NCBI GenBank assembly: GCA_023622515.1
Contig: JAMNZB010000061.1
Coordinates: 1 to 33,090, forward strand
Source: Bacillota bacterium
GTDB taxonomy: Bacteria; Bacillota; Clostridia; Saccharofermentanales; DTU023
Direction of reading: 5' to 3'
Length of the DNA stretch: 33,090 bases
Below are positions 7,900-16,069 of the stretch, piece after piece (the first letter of the stretch is position 1; each line of letters starts with the position of its first letter). Below the pieces are notes generated by a model. That model was not told the DNA's origin. It worked only from the letters and a program-made list of their open reading frames with translations, and made no database searches. Both the position numbers and the translations under genes were made by a program.

Positions 7900-8967
7900 A
7901 TGCACCGTATTCTAGCAATTAACCCCGGATCCACATCCACGAAAATATCTATTTATGAAGATGAAAAAGAGATTCTAACCAAAAGCCTTCGTCACGAGAA
8001 AGAAACAGAAAAATTTAGTAAGGTAATTGACCAACTTGACTTTCGCAAGGGGCTCATTTTAGATTTTCTTAAAGAAGCAAACTTTGAACCGGATGACTTT
8101 TCCGCCATTATCGGTCGGGGCGGTTTGCTCCATCCTGTTCCCGGTGGAACCTTCCGTGTTAACGAAGATATGCTTGAAGATCTCGCCTCTGCAAAGTACG
8201 GCTCCCATGCCTCAAATTTAGGTGGTATTTTAGCCCACACTTTGGCTGACGGAAAGATTCCTGCCTACATTGCCGACCCTGTGGTTGTGGATGAGAAAAT
8301 ACCTGAAGCCCGCTATTCCGGTTGGCCTGAAATTGAACGTATCTGCATTTCACACCCCTTAAACCAGAAGGCCGTCGCTAAACTCTGGGCCAGAAATCGC
8401 GGGGGCAGGTACCAGGACTTCAATTTCATCGTTGCCCATATGGGGGGCGGCCTGTCTGTAGGCGCTCACGAAAAAGGCCGAATTATTGATGTCAACAATG
8501 CCCTTGACGGGGATGGCCCCTTCTCTGCCGAGCGGAGTGGCGGTTTACCCATGCGGGGCATGATGGATTTGTTTTATTCGGGGAAATATCCTCAAAGAAA
8601 AGATTTAAACGATACCCTTGTCGGTAAAGCCGGCTTATACGCCTATCTGGGAACAAAGGATGGGGTAGAAATCGTAAAGCGCATTGAGGTCGGTGATGAA
8701 AAGGCTATTGAGGTGATTAAGGCCCAGGCCTACCAGGTGGCTAAGGAAATCGGCTCTTGTGCGGCCGTATTAAAAGGCGATGTTGACGCCATTATTTTAA
8801 CCGGCGGCTTGGCCTACAATAAATATTTCACGGATTGGATTGGCGAGCGGGTTTCCTTTATTGCCGAACTTGCCGTCTACCCTGGAGAAGTGGAGATGCA
8901 GGCCTTAACTCTTGCCGCTCTTGAAGCTTTACGTGGCGAATGTGAGGTCATTGAGTACCAGAAATAA
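7900..8967 (+). CDS. buk: Butyrate kinase
   Basis: A protein of 355 residues that turns butyryl phosphate and ADP into butyrate and ATP. The acetokinase/ASKHA fold shows: ILAINPGSTSTKISIY at the N-terminus (phosphate-1 motif), the IIGRGGLLHPVPGGTF region, SHASNLGGILAH, the AHMGGGLSVGAHEKGRIIDV phosphate-2 motif, FSAERSGGLP and the adenosine motif IILTGGLAYNKYF. The frame could open at TTG 7879, but that stretch contains the AAAGGAG ribosome site for ATG 7900, and 355 residues is the normal family size, so ATG 7900 is chosen. A strong terminator follows, closing the ptb-buk unit. The enzyme could accept related branched acids; context with ptb favours butyrate. Confidence 0.95.
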   Translation: MHRILAINPGSTSTKISIYEDEKEILTKSLRHEKETEKFSKVIDQLDFRKGLILDFLKEANFEPDDFSAIIGRGGLLHPVPGGTFRVNEDMLEDLASAKYGSHASNLGGILAHTLADGKIPAYIADPVVVDEKIPEARYSGWPEIERICISHPLNQKAVAKLWARNRGGRYQDFNFIVAHMGGGLSVGAHEKGRIIDVNNALDGDGPFSAERSGGLPMRGMMDLFYSGKYPQRKDLNDTLVGKAGLYAYLGTKDGVEIVKRIEVGDEKAIEVIKAQAYQVAKEIGSCAAVLKGDVDAIILTGGLAYNKYFTDWIGERVSFIAELAVYPGEVEMQALTLAALEALRGECEVIEYQK

Positions 8968-8992
8968 AATTTATTTGAATACTATACATGCT

Positions 8993-9023
8993 AAAAACAG
9001 GGTTTTAGAAAACCCTGTTTTTT
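8993..9023 (+). terminator. Rho-independent terminator of ptb-buk
   Basis: A near-perfect hairpin: AAAAACAGGGTTTT, loop AGA, AAACCCTG followed by TTTTTT. It starts 26 bases after the buk stop. Confidence 0.92.
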
Positions 9024-9024
9024 C

Positions 9025-9054
9025 TAGACAGGAAATCCCTTTTTCCGCTACACT
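9025..9054 (+). promoter_or_regulatory. Candidate promoter of vanY placing the start of transcription at the ATG
   Basis: TAGACA (9025-9030, 5 of 6), 18 bases, then TACACT (9049-9054). The ATG at 9061 begins 7 bases past the -10 box, so the message may be leaderless. No ribosome site is visible. Confidence 0.4.
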
Positions 9055-9060
9055 TAGCCA

Positions 9061-9975
9061 ATGAAAAATAAAAAGAAAAGAAAACTGAATCCGTACAAAA
9101 AGGGCTATTACAGTACGCTCTTACTGTTAGCCCTCTGCCTGTTTCTCCTTTTCCTGACCCTCCTTTTTATTAAGCAGCCATCTCTTGTCCAAAAGTTGCA
9201 GCATAGACTTTATCAGGGAAACGATGTAAGGGTGGAGTGGCATGAGGAAGAGCTGGAAGCCAGGCTTGACAAGACCAGGTCCTTCCGCATCGCCGATATT
9301 GTAGAGGGGCTCGTTGAGGATATCGAGTATACCCCTTCCCTTTTGCTCATTAACAAAGAGCATCCCTTGCCGGCAGATTTTACAGCCTCCGTAATTTTTG
9401 ATGACTATACTAAAATCACCTTTCACCCGCTTTTAAGTGACCCCTTCTATGAACTTTCTCAGGCAATTCAGGATAGGTTCGAAGAAGTCCTTTACATTTC
9501 CTCAGCCTACCGTAGTACAGAAGAACAAGCCGCCCTTTTCGAAGAAGCACCGGAAAGCGCACAGGCCCCCTATTCCAGCGAGCATGAAGCCGGGCTGGCC
9601 CTTGATGTTTTGGTGTTTGAACACGCCGGAAAAAACTTCATTAATCATCCCGTGGGTCGCTGGGTCAACGACCATGCCTTCCGCTACGGCTTCATTATTC
9701 GCTACCCTTTTGGCCGGGAAGATATTACCGGCATCCCTTTTGAGCCTTGGCACCTACGTTTTGTGGGCAACCCCCACGCTACAATTATGAAGGCCAGGGG
9801 CCTTGTACTGGAAGAGTATATCGCCCATCTCAGACCGGGTACCCTCTACCTAGTAGATGACTTCTTTATTTATAGGACCCCTGCAGAAACTTGTCACTTA
9901 CCCTATCATGCCTATGATGTAAAAATATCACCGGATAATCTCGGTAACTATATTCTATGGGGGAAAATAAAATGA
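9061..9975 (+). CDS. VanY-type D-alanyl-D-alanine carboxypeptidase (peptidase M15B), membrane anchored
   Basis: A protein of 304 residues. A lysine-rich N-terminus and one membrane segment (about 18-37) anchor it, with the catalytic domain outside the cell. The M15B zinc site is clear: SSEHEAGLALDV gives His175 and Asp182, and EPWHLRFVG gives Glu228 and His231. The AYRSTEEQAALF segment near 149-160 is also typical. The family trims D-alanine from peptidoglycan stem peptides; a role in resistance is not implied, as no van regulatory genes are nearby. ATG 9061 has no ribosome site and an in-frame TAG is two codons upstream. Its TGA overlaps the ATG of the next gene (ATGA), so the two are translationally coupled. 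Confidence 0.88.
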   Translation: MKNKKKRKLNPYKKGYYSTLLLLALCLFLLFLTLLFIKQPSLVQKLQHRLYQGNDVRVEWHEEELEARLDKTRSFRIADIVEGLVEDIEYTPSLLLINKEHPLPADFTASVIFDDYTKITFHPLLSDPFYELSQAIQDRFEEVLYISSAYRSTEEQAALFEEAPESAQAPYSSEHEAGLALDVLVFEHAGKNFINHPVGRWVNDHAFRYGFIIRYPFGREDITGIPFEPWHLRFVGNPHATIMKARGLVLEEYIAHLRPGTLYLVDDFFIYRTPAETCHLPYHAYDVKISPDNLGNYILWGKIK

Positions 9976-11669
9976 AGCATATTGTCTTTGTCGCTCTCGA
10001 CGCTCGTTTTACACACTCTAACCCGGCAATACGGAGTATTTTGGCTTGGGTCAATACGCATGTGGCTAAAGAGAATTTGCCGGCAGTGACCTTCTTGGAG
10101 CAAAACATTAACCAACCTTTTCAGGCCCTCTTGGCTCGCTTGTATGAAGTAAAAGCTGATGCAATTTTTTTCTCCACCTATATCTGGAATGTTGAACTTG
10201 TTTTTGATATTTTGCCTGAATTAAGGCAGATTTTACCGGATGCCCTGCTCGGTGTAGGAGGGCCGGAAGTCGCCTATACCGCAGAGGAGCTGCTAAAAGA
10301 GAATGACTTTCTGGATCTTGTTTTTACCGGAGAGGGGGAAAGGGCCCTTGAAGCCCTGCTGCCCCTCTTGAAGACAGTTGAAGATCCCTCCTTCCGCCAA
10401 GGGGCCTTGGGCCTGATAGATAAGCAAAAAGACTCTTTACATACCTTTAGCTACAAAAATCCAAAAGGAAATATCGTTGTGCTTGAGAATACAGCCGTGA
10501 TTGACCTGAATGACTTACCCTTCATCTATGATGAGCACTTCAGCCAATTAGACCACCGCTATATTTACTATGAAAGTTCCCGGGGATGCCCCTTCCACTG
10601 CAGCTACTGCCTCTCATCCATAGACGACATGGTACGTTTTCGAAGCCTTGACAAAGTCTTCAAGGATATCGATTCTTTCCTTGCCAACAGGATAGCTCTG
10701 GTTAAATTTATTGACCGAAGCTTTAATTGTAATCCCAAACGGGCCAGGGCCATTTGGCAATACATTCTTGACAAAACTCCGGTAAGCATCGGCAATAGTC
10801 AGGCAAAGACCCAACCGGCCTCCGGGAGGGGGAAAAGCAAGGCTCCCGCCTATACTCGTTTCCATTTTGAAATAGAAGCCCGTCTGCTTGAAGAAGAGGA
10901 CTTTGCCCTACTTGCCGCCGCCCCGCAGGACCTCTTCCAATTTGAAATCGGTATTCAGAGCTTTAACCCCCAGGTCCTCAAAAACATTCGCCGCTCAACA
11001 GATACAGAGAGTATTCTTACGGCTATTCAACGACTAACAGATAAGGGCAATATCCATTGCCACGCCGACCTGCTCTTTGGTCTGCCGGGCCAGGATTTAA
11101 GCTCTATTGCCAGATCCTTTCGTATTATTTTGACCAGTAGGGCCGACAAAATACAGCTTGGTTTTCTCAAGGTCTTAAAGGGCACCCCCATGCTCGAGGA
11201 GGCCAAGAAGCGTGAGTTTAAATGGCAAAAAAGGGCCCCCTATGAAGTCCTGTCTACGGATGGGCTTTCCTTCGGCGACCTTTGCGGCCTCAAACATCTG
11301 GAAGCGGTTTTTGAACGCTTCTGGAACAAGGCACTTTTCCCGCGAAGTATTGAAGAAATCACCCTTCGGAACGAGTCCGGGGGCCGGCATGACTTCCTCT
11401 ACTTTAATTCCCCGGAGCCCGCTCTGAGTGAGGGTCCTTCTTTTGACAGCTTTGATTTTTTCCATGAGGCGGGCAGGTATTTTAATCAAAAGGGGTATTT
11501 AAGTCGGTCTCTTTCACAAAATGAATTTTTTTACCGCTTTTATGAATTCTGTCTCTCCTACGGTCTCAGCAAAGACAGTCCCCTGTGCACGGCCATCCGG
11601 GAAGACTATGTTTCTTTACCTAAAGGCAGCCTTGGTTCTTTTGAAAAATTGGAAGAACTCTACCGCTAA
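9972..11669 (+). CDS. B12-binding-domain radical SAM protein (DUF4080 type)
   Basis: A protein of 565 residues. Residues 1-135 form a cobalamin-binding-like Rossmann domain (HIVFVALDARFTHSNPAI, FFSTYIWN, LLGVGGPEVAYTAEE, LVFTGEGERAL). I see no DxHxxG lower-ligand motif. The radical SAM core carries the iron-sulfur motif SSRGCPFHCSYC (Cys206, Cys210, Cys213), then FHFEIEARLL, FQFEIGIQS and HADLLFGLPGQ. The C-terminal part matches the DUF4080 extension seen in many clostridial members. A hydrophilic insertion (about 277-291, SQAKTQPASGRGKSK) is unusual. A frame start at ATG 9957 lies inside vanY; ATG 9972, overlapping the vanY stop as ATGA, matches the family's MKxxxVALxARFxHSN start. The substrate of the family is unknown. 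No clear terminator follows. Confidence 0.85.
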   Translation: MKHIVFVALDARFTHSNPAIRSILAWVNTHVAKENLPAVTFLEQNINQPFQALLARLYEVKADAIFFSTYIWNVELVFDILPELRQILPDALLGVGGPEVAYTAEELLKENDFLDLVFTGEGERALEALLPLLKTVEDPSFRQGALGLIDKQKDSLHTFSYKNPKGNIVVLENTAVIDLNDLPFIYDEHFSQLDHRYIYYESSRGCPFHCSYCLSSIDDMVRFRSLDKVFKDIDSFLANRIALVKFIDRSFNCNPKRARAIWQYILDKTPVSIGNSQAKTQPASGRGKSKAPAYTRFHFEIEARLLEEEDFALLAAAPQDLFQFEIGIQSFNPQVLKNIRRSTDTESILTAIQRLTDKGNIHCHADLLFGLPGQDLSSIARSFRIILTSRADKIQLGFLKVLKGTPMLEEAKKREFKWQKRAPYEVLSTDGLSFGDLCGLKHLEAVFERFWNKALFPRSIEEITLRNESGGRHDFLYFNSPEPALSEGPSFDSFDFFHEAGRYFNQKGYLSRSLSQNEFFYRFYEFCLSYGLSKDSPLCTAIREDYVSLPKGSLGSFEKLEELYR

Positions 11670-11745
11670 TCGTCCCTAGCAAATAATCAAAAGCTGTTTA
11701 GAATCTTGAACTAAAAAAAGAAAGAAAAAATCTTCCCGGCTAAAT

Positions 11746-11768
11746 AAAAACAGCCTTCTTCCGAAGGC
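11746..11768 (-). terminator. Rho-independent terminator of the ferredoxin gene
   Basis: On the minus strand GCCTTC-GGAA-GAAGGC is followed by TGTTTTTATTT. It begins 25 bases after the ferredoxin stop. Confidence 0.85.
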
Positions 11769-11792
11769 CGTGGTGTTTAACTTGTTTTACGA

Positions 11793-11963
11793 TTAAGCTT
11801 CAGAAATTGCGTCTACCGGGCAAACTCCTACGCAGGCTCCACAATCAACACATGTATCCGGATTGATTTCATATTGAGCATCACCTGCTGAAATTGCGCC
11901 TGTTGGGCAAGTTCCTTCACATGCACCACACATAATGCAGTCACTTGAAATTAAATGTGCCAT
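11793..11963 (-). CDS. 2[4Fe-4S] ferredoxin, clostridial type
   Basis: A 56-residue protein, the typical size for clostridial ferredoxin. Two cluster motifs are complete: CIMCGACEGTCP (Cys9, 12, 15, 19) and CVDCGACVGVCP (Cys38, 41, 44, 48), related by the family's internal two-fold repeat. It is a low-potential electron carrier in the cytoplasm, serving for example pyruvate:ferredoxin oxidoreductase, hydrogenase and the Bcd/Etf bifurcating complex. GGAGG lies 7 bases before ATG 11961-11963. It is a single-gene unit, with an unusual dyad region 36-75 bases upstream of the start and a terminator downstream. Confidence 0.95.
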   Translation of the reverse strand: MAHLISSDCIMCGACEGTCPTGAISAGDAQYEINPDTCVDCGACVGVCPVDAISEA

Positions 11964-11998
11964 ATATTTCCTCCTTTGTTCAGTAATACTACCTTCTT

Positions 11999-12036
11999 AT
12001 TTTACTAGTAAAATTTTTACTTGCTTTACTGGTAAA
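11999..12036. promoter_or_regulatory. Paired dyads upstream of the ferredoxin gene, probable operator
   Basis: ATTTTACTAGTAAAAT (11999-12014) is a perfect 16-bp palindrome. TTTACTGGTAAA (12025-12036) is a second, near-perfect copy with its centre 24 bp away. A further TTTACT half site lies between them (12016-12021). The shape resembles MarR-type operators, but I cannot name the regulator or place the promoter with certainty. Confidence 0.5.
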
Positions 12037-12105
12037 ATTCTTTACAAGAACATTATGACCAACAAAAAGCCGGTTAGTCAAGACTATCCCTATTTTTTTA
12101 TCTTT

Positions 12106-13023
12106 TTATTTATTTACTGCCTTTGTTCTATCCTCCAATCTGCTGAAAAGATAGGAGATAAGGACCCCAAGCAAGAGGAAAAGAATACAAATCAGAATAG
12201 CCTGCCATAAGCTCAAGCCCATTTCCAGCAGGCTTTCTTCTGCAAGAGAAGGGCTGATAACGGTTGGACCAATAGCCAAAGAAGAGCCGACCACAAGGCC
12301 GAGGATGGTATGATAAATAACGCTGTACTTTCTATCCAGCAAATAGTTGATGGGTTTGGCCAGTAGAAGTACAGAACAAACAGCCCCTAGTGCCAGGGGA
12401 ATGATAGCTTGAAACTCCAGTCCTTTAATGGCATCCGACATTTTTTTATAAAGGCCGAAATAAAGCAGAAAATTAGAAGGACTCAGACCCGGAACAATGA
12501 CACCTAAGCCCACAAGGGCACCAACCATAAACCAGACGAAAGAGTTTGTCTCTACGGTAAAAAAAGTTCTTTCTCCAAAAAGCATGGTGCTAAAAATAAA
12601 GAGGGAAGCCAAGATCATATAGGCAAAATCGCTTGCCTTTCGCCCCTGAATGCCGGCCTCTGTGTAGAGGGAGGGAAAGGTGCCGACGACCAGGCCGATA
12701 AAAAGACAGGTGAAAAAGGCTTCGTAGGCACCAAGGGCGGCAGATACAAAAAAAGCAAAGAGAAAAATTCCTAAGACTCCCCCCAGGCCCAAGGGTAAGA
12801 AGTAGCTGATATTTTTTTTCAGCTTGTAAAAGGGCCTGCCTAAAAATCGCATAATCGGAGTGTAGACTTTAAAGATAACAGCCAATACTCCCCCGGATAA
12901 ACCCGGAAGTATGGCACCAATCCCGATTAGTATACCCTTGAGAAAGCGATAAAATGCTTCCTGCAAGTTGTCATTCTCAGGGGGAGTAAAACCTTTCTTT
13001 ACTTGTTTCGCTTCACTAGACAT
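12106..13023 (-). CDS. DUF368 / PopT-family polyprenyl-phosphate transporter
   Basis: A membrane protein of about 305 residues. The family's two sequence-related repeats are plain: GIGAILPGLSGGVLAVIFKVY near the N-terminus and GLGVIVPGLSPSNFLLYFGLY in the second half, each with the PGLS core in a re-entrant region. About eight to ten hydrophobic segments are visible. DUF368 proteins were shown to return undecaprenyl phosphate across the membrane (PopT), feeding peptidoglycan and other envelope polymers. The frame could start at ATG 13041, but that codon lacks a ribosome site; ATG 13023 has GAGG 5 bases upstream and is preferred. The FemABX gene lies 64 bases upstream on the same strand with no terminator between, so the two probably share a message, joining lipid-carrier recycling to cell-wall cross-bridge work. 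Confidence 0.88.
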   Translation of the reverse strand: MSSEAKQVKKGFTPPENDNLQEAFYRFLKGILIGIGAILPGLSGGVLAVIFKVYTPIMRFLGRPFYKLKKNISYFLPLGLGGVLGIFLFAFFVSAALGAYEAFFTCLFIGLVVGTFPSLYTEAGIQGRKASDFAYMILASLFIFSTMLFGERTFFTVETNSFVWFMVGALVGLGVIVPGLSPSNFLLYFGLYKKMSDAIKGLEFQAIIPLALGAVCSVLLLAKPINYLLDRKYSVIYHTILGLVVGSSLAIGPTVISPSLAEESLLEMGLSLWQAILICILFLLLGVLISYLFSRLEDRTKAVNK

Positions 13024-13087
13024 CAAGACCTCTTTTTGCATTTCATTTCTATCTAATCAATACATACCGTATTTATCCGGAATATTT

Positions 13088-14302
13088 TTATTGCAGCCAG
13101 CTTAACCGCAATTTTTTTTCATAGCTACCGATAAATTCAATAAACTCACCCTTAAAATTTTCTTTAAAGCTCAGCACATCGGTATCAGCGCCGGTATTTT
13201 CAAAGGGACTCGAGACGGCAAACATATTGTAGCGCGACACCCCTCGCTCAAAGGCTAGCTTAAACATCAGGTCATGGATGGCGTAAACCGGAGAAAAAAC
13301 AAAGCCCTCTTGGTAGGCAGCGCTTTGTAAATAGATCATATCGGATTTTGTGATAAAAAATTGTGAACAAGCCAAATTGACAGCCTCTCCATGCTCATCA
13401 CAAAACTCATTGACTTGCTTTATTCTTCGCTCTGCTGCTTGAATAGCTTCTTTCAGTTCATTTTTTTTGGACCGTATGCGTTTTGTCTCTTGCCGGGCAT
13501 CAAGCTCTGTAAACTCTTTGGTCAAATCAGAAAGTTCCGCCTCCAAGGTCGCCAAAGAAGTACTGCGCTCAATGTAAGCAAGGGGTACAAGCATCGACTC
13601 ACCATAAATAGTGAATTCCTCTCCATGTAAGTAATTAACCGTAAATTCAGGCATGCCGGTCCGCTTAATCGTGGCCTGCATCATCCGGTTAAAAATATCC
13701 TCTTCCCCTTTTTCTAAAAAGCGGACTTGGACACCAAAGCGTTTTGCCTTCCGCATATCGTTGCGGCAGGAAGTACTGAAACTCGCTCGCAACTCTTCTT
13801 CAGACATATCGTAGAATTCTTTGACATAAAAATACTTGGCCTGAATGCCGGCTGCCTCATCATAGTTTAACGTCAGTTCAGTAAAACCCCGGTCCAGGAG
13901 AATATTTTTGTAGACTTTGGCAAGGGAATTTTCTTGTCGGCTAAGCTCATTAGAGATTCTTGCTTCTTCGATGAGCGGGGCTATGCGGAAACGAATATTG
14001 CGAAAATCTTTTTTCAGGTAAACCAATAGTTCGTCTATAAAGCGTGAAAAAACTTCCGGTTTACTTTCATCAAAAATAGGGGCAAAATATATTTCAACGG
14101 CATAAAATATCTTTTTGAAGGGCAAAAATAAAACCTTGGCTGTTGCCAAAAGTTCACCACCCTCAACGAGGCCCAGTAATTTGGCCTTAACCCCCTTGGC
14201 CTGACTTGCCCGCAAGGACTCTGCTGTTTGTTGGTGGAGACAATGCTTTGTACCAGATAGAAATTCTTTCAGTAAACCGGGTTCAATTTCCCTAATAGAC
14301 AT
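13088..14302 (-). CDS. FemABX-family peptidoglycan bridge aminoacyltransferase
   Basis: A protein of 404 residues. Family members add amino acids from aminoacyl-tRNA to the lipid II stem peptide in the cytoplasm. Visible features are the N-terminal acetyltransferase-like subdomain (LLGLVEGGELLATAKVLFLP, YFAPIFD), then FSTSCRNDMRKAKRFGVQVRFL, the central helical hairpin of charged residues at about 255-305 (LEAELSDLTKEFTELDARQE...) typical of FemA/FemX, and the second subdomain ending in SPVYAIHDLMFKLAFERGVSRYNMF and LSFKENFKGEFIEFIGSYE. GTG 14329 could extend the frame, but GAGGAG lies 6 bases before ATG 14302, which is chosen. The amino acid added cannot be told. It heads a probable unit with the PopT-like gene. 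Confidence 0.88.
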   Translation of the reverse strand: MSIREIEPGLLKEFLSGTKHCLHQQTAESLRASQAKGVKAKLLGLVEGGELLATAKVLFLPFKKIFYAVEIYFAPIFDESKPEVFSRFIDELLVYLKKDFRNIRFRIAPLIEEARISNELSRQENSLAKVYKNILLDRGFTELTLNYDEAAGIQAKYFYVKEFYDMSEEELRASFSTSCRNDMRKAKRFGVQVRFLEKGEEDIFNRMMQATIKRTGMPEFTVNYLHGEEFTIYGESMLVPLAYIERSTSLATLEAELSDLTKEFTELDARQETKRIRSKKNELKEAIQAAERRIKQVNEFCDEHGEAVNLACSQFFITKSDMIYLQSAAYQEGFVFSPVYAIHDLMFKLAFERGVSRYNMFAVSSPFENTGADTDVLSFKENFKGEFIEFIGSYEKKLRLSWLQ

Positions 14303-14390
14303 GATGGACTCCTCTTCTAAGATTGACACATAGTTATAATTGAAAAAACCTGTTGTAGCAAGGCTTTATATCATTTTTATGAAATTATTC

Positions 14391-14419
14391 TTGCCTATAC
14401 ATAGGCAACTTGTTATGAT
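14391..14419 (+). promoter_or_regulatory. Promoter of the DUF1538/PII operon with a perfect 18-bp dyad
   Basis: TTGCCT (14391-14396), 17 bases, then TATGAT (14414-14419). The dyad TTGCCTATACATAGGCAA (14391-14408) has perfect 8-base arms and covers the -35 box and half the spacer, an ideal place for a repressor. TTGCCT/AGGCAA arms recall sites of DtxR/MntR-type metal regulators, but this assignment is only a resemblance. An 80-base leader follows. Confidence 0.65.
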
Positions 14420-14505
14420 TATACCCTAAAGTTTAATGACATTTAAGTGGCCTCCTTACTTTACAAGGTAACCTCTTTAACTTATGGAAATGAAAGGAGA
14501 ATCCC

Positions 14506-16011
14506 TTGTCCGTACTAAGAGAAAAATTTCAGGAAGTTATTTCTTCCGTCCTGCCCGTAACCTTATTTGTTGTCGTCCTGCAAGTCCTTTTCCGACCCTT
14601 AGATGGTGCTGTATTTGGACAATTTCTTTTCGCTGCCCTCATCATCATTTTCGGCCTAGGTATTTTCTTGCTGGGGGTGGATGTCAGTATCACCCCAATC
14701 GGCAACTCGCTCAGCCGGGGAATTGTTAAGAATAGCGGCATCATAGGCATTCTGATGGCCGCTTTTGCCATGGGTTTCCTCATCAATATTGCGGAACCGG
14801 ATTTAATGATTCTAGCAAGAAATATTGAAACAGTCACCGAAGGTGGACTGGGCTATGCCCAACTTATGGTCATGGTATCACTCGGTGTTGGCCTTATGGT
14901 CATGGTGGGTTTTGCCCGTCTCCTGAAGCAATTCAAGCTAAATCACATATTTCTTGTTGCCTATCTCGCGGTTTTTGTCCTTGCCATCTTCAGTCCCGGA
15001 GAATATCTGGCTATTGCTTTCGACGCTTGCGGAGCAACTACAGGGGCCATCACCACCCCCTTTTTGCTGGCCCTGGCAACCGGACTTGCAGCTGTTTCCC
15101 ATGAAGCCAAACGTGATGGAGCAGAAAGTTTCGGGATGGTAGGCTTGGCTTCCAGCGGGGCCATTATTGCTGTCCTGGCCCTGGGGATTTTCTCCAAGGG
15201 CGGTGAATTGATTGAACCAAATTCCGATGTTCTCTTTACAAAAATATACGGTGGCTTTTTTGCCCCTTTCCGGCATGCCGCCCTCCCTATGTTTAAGTCG
15301 GCCCTGATGGCCATCTTACCCCTATCGATAATTTTCTTCTTAGTCAACAGCTTCACCAAGGAAACCAGAAAGAGGGAATATGGGCGAATTCTGGTGGGGC
15401 TGACCTATTGTATCTTAGGGCTCACCATCTTCACGATCGGTGTTGAAGGCGGCTTTATGAGTACAGGAAGTATCATAGCCCGCCACATTGCTCTGGAATT
15501 TAAGCCCTGGTATCTTGTACCGCTCGGTTTTTTCCTGGGTATGACTACCGTCCTTGCCGAACCGGCTGTCCATGTTTTGACCAAACAAATCCAAGAGCAA
15601 ACCGCAGGCGCTATTTCTAATAAGCTGGTTATGCTTTTCCTGAGTGGCGGTGTTGCCATTGCTGTGGCCCTTGCCATGGTCCGTATTCTTTTTCCCGCTC
15701 TTCAGCTCTGGTACATTCTGCTGCCCATTTATATAATCGCTATTGGGCTCAGTTTCATTAATAGCGAGCTTTTTACCGGCATTGCCTTTGACTCCGGCGG
15801 TGTTGTTTCCGGCCCGATGACAGCGACCTTTGTTCTAGCTTTTGCCCAGGGTGCCGCTGCTGCCATGCCGGAAGCCACCATCGTCCACCAGGGATATGGT
15901 GTTATCGCTCTAGTAGCCACCTCCCCCCTTATCTCTTTACAGTTGCTCGGATTAATTTATAAGGTAATTGATGCAAGAAATGAGCAAGAAAATGAAAAAT
16001 CACCCGCCTAG
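14506..16011 (+). CDS. DUF1538 integral membrane protein, putative transporter
   Basis: A very hydrophobic protein of 501 residues with a direct internal duplication. In the first half INIAEPDLMIL (about 94-103) and IAFDACGATTGAITTPFLLALATG (170-193) recur in the second half as TVLAEPAVHVL (348-358) and IAFDSGGVVSGPMTATFVLAFAQG (426-449), offset by about 255 residues. Each half has about six to seven membrane segments. Paired AEP and FD-x-x-G motifs in the membrane suggest a two-fold pseudosymmetric carrier in which these polar residues line the path; the substrate is unknown. The start is TTG 14506, fixed by AAGGAGA 5 bases upstream. Two genes for PII-like proteins follow, which in this family argues for ligand-controlled transport. 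The operon has a strong promoter covered by an 18-bp dyad. Confidence 0.85.
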   Translation: MSVLREKFQEVISSVLPVTLFVVVLQVLFRPLDGAVFGQFLFAALIIIFGLGIFLLGVDVSITPIGNSLSRGIVKNSGIIGILMAAFAMGFLINIAEPDLMILARNIETVTEGGLGYAQLMVMVSLGVGLMVMVGFARLLKQFKLNHIFLVAYLAVFVLAIFSPGEYLAIAFDACGATTGAITTPFLLALATGLAAVSHEAKRDGAESFGMVGLASSGAIIAVLALGIFSKGGELIEPNSDVLFTKIYGGFFAPFRHAALPMFKSALMAILPLSIIFFLVNSFTKETRKREYGRILVGLTYCILGLTIFTIGVEGGFMSTGSIIARHIALEFKPWYLVPLGFFLGMTTVLAEPAVHVLTKQIQEQTAGAISNKLVMLFLSGGVAIAVALAMVRILFPALQLWYILLPIYIIAIGLSFINSELFTGIAFDSGGVVSGPMTATFVLAFAQGAAAAMPEATIVHQGYGVIALVATSPLISLQLLGLIYKVIDARNEQENEKSPA

Positions 16012-16069
16012 CTATCCGCCGGGCATATCTCAGGATAATAATTATTCCAGATAAAACAAGGAGTAGATT

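Noticed and set aside
13024-13041. ATG start of the DUF368 gene at 13041
   Set aside because: No ribosome site; GAGG inside the extension serves ATG 13023.
14484-14729. ATG-started frame overlapping the DUF1538 start
   Set aside because: The AAGGAGA ribosome site fits TTG 14506, and only that frame gives the conserved membrane protein.
15405-15677. Minus-strand frames opposite the DUF1538 gene
   Set aside because: Mirror frames of a hydrophobic coding sequence, without ribosome sites or recognisable motifs.
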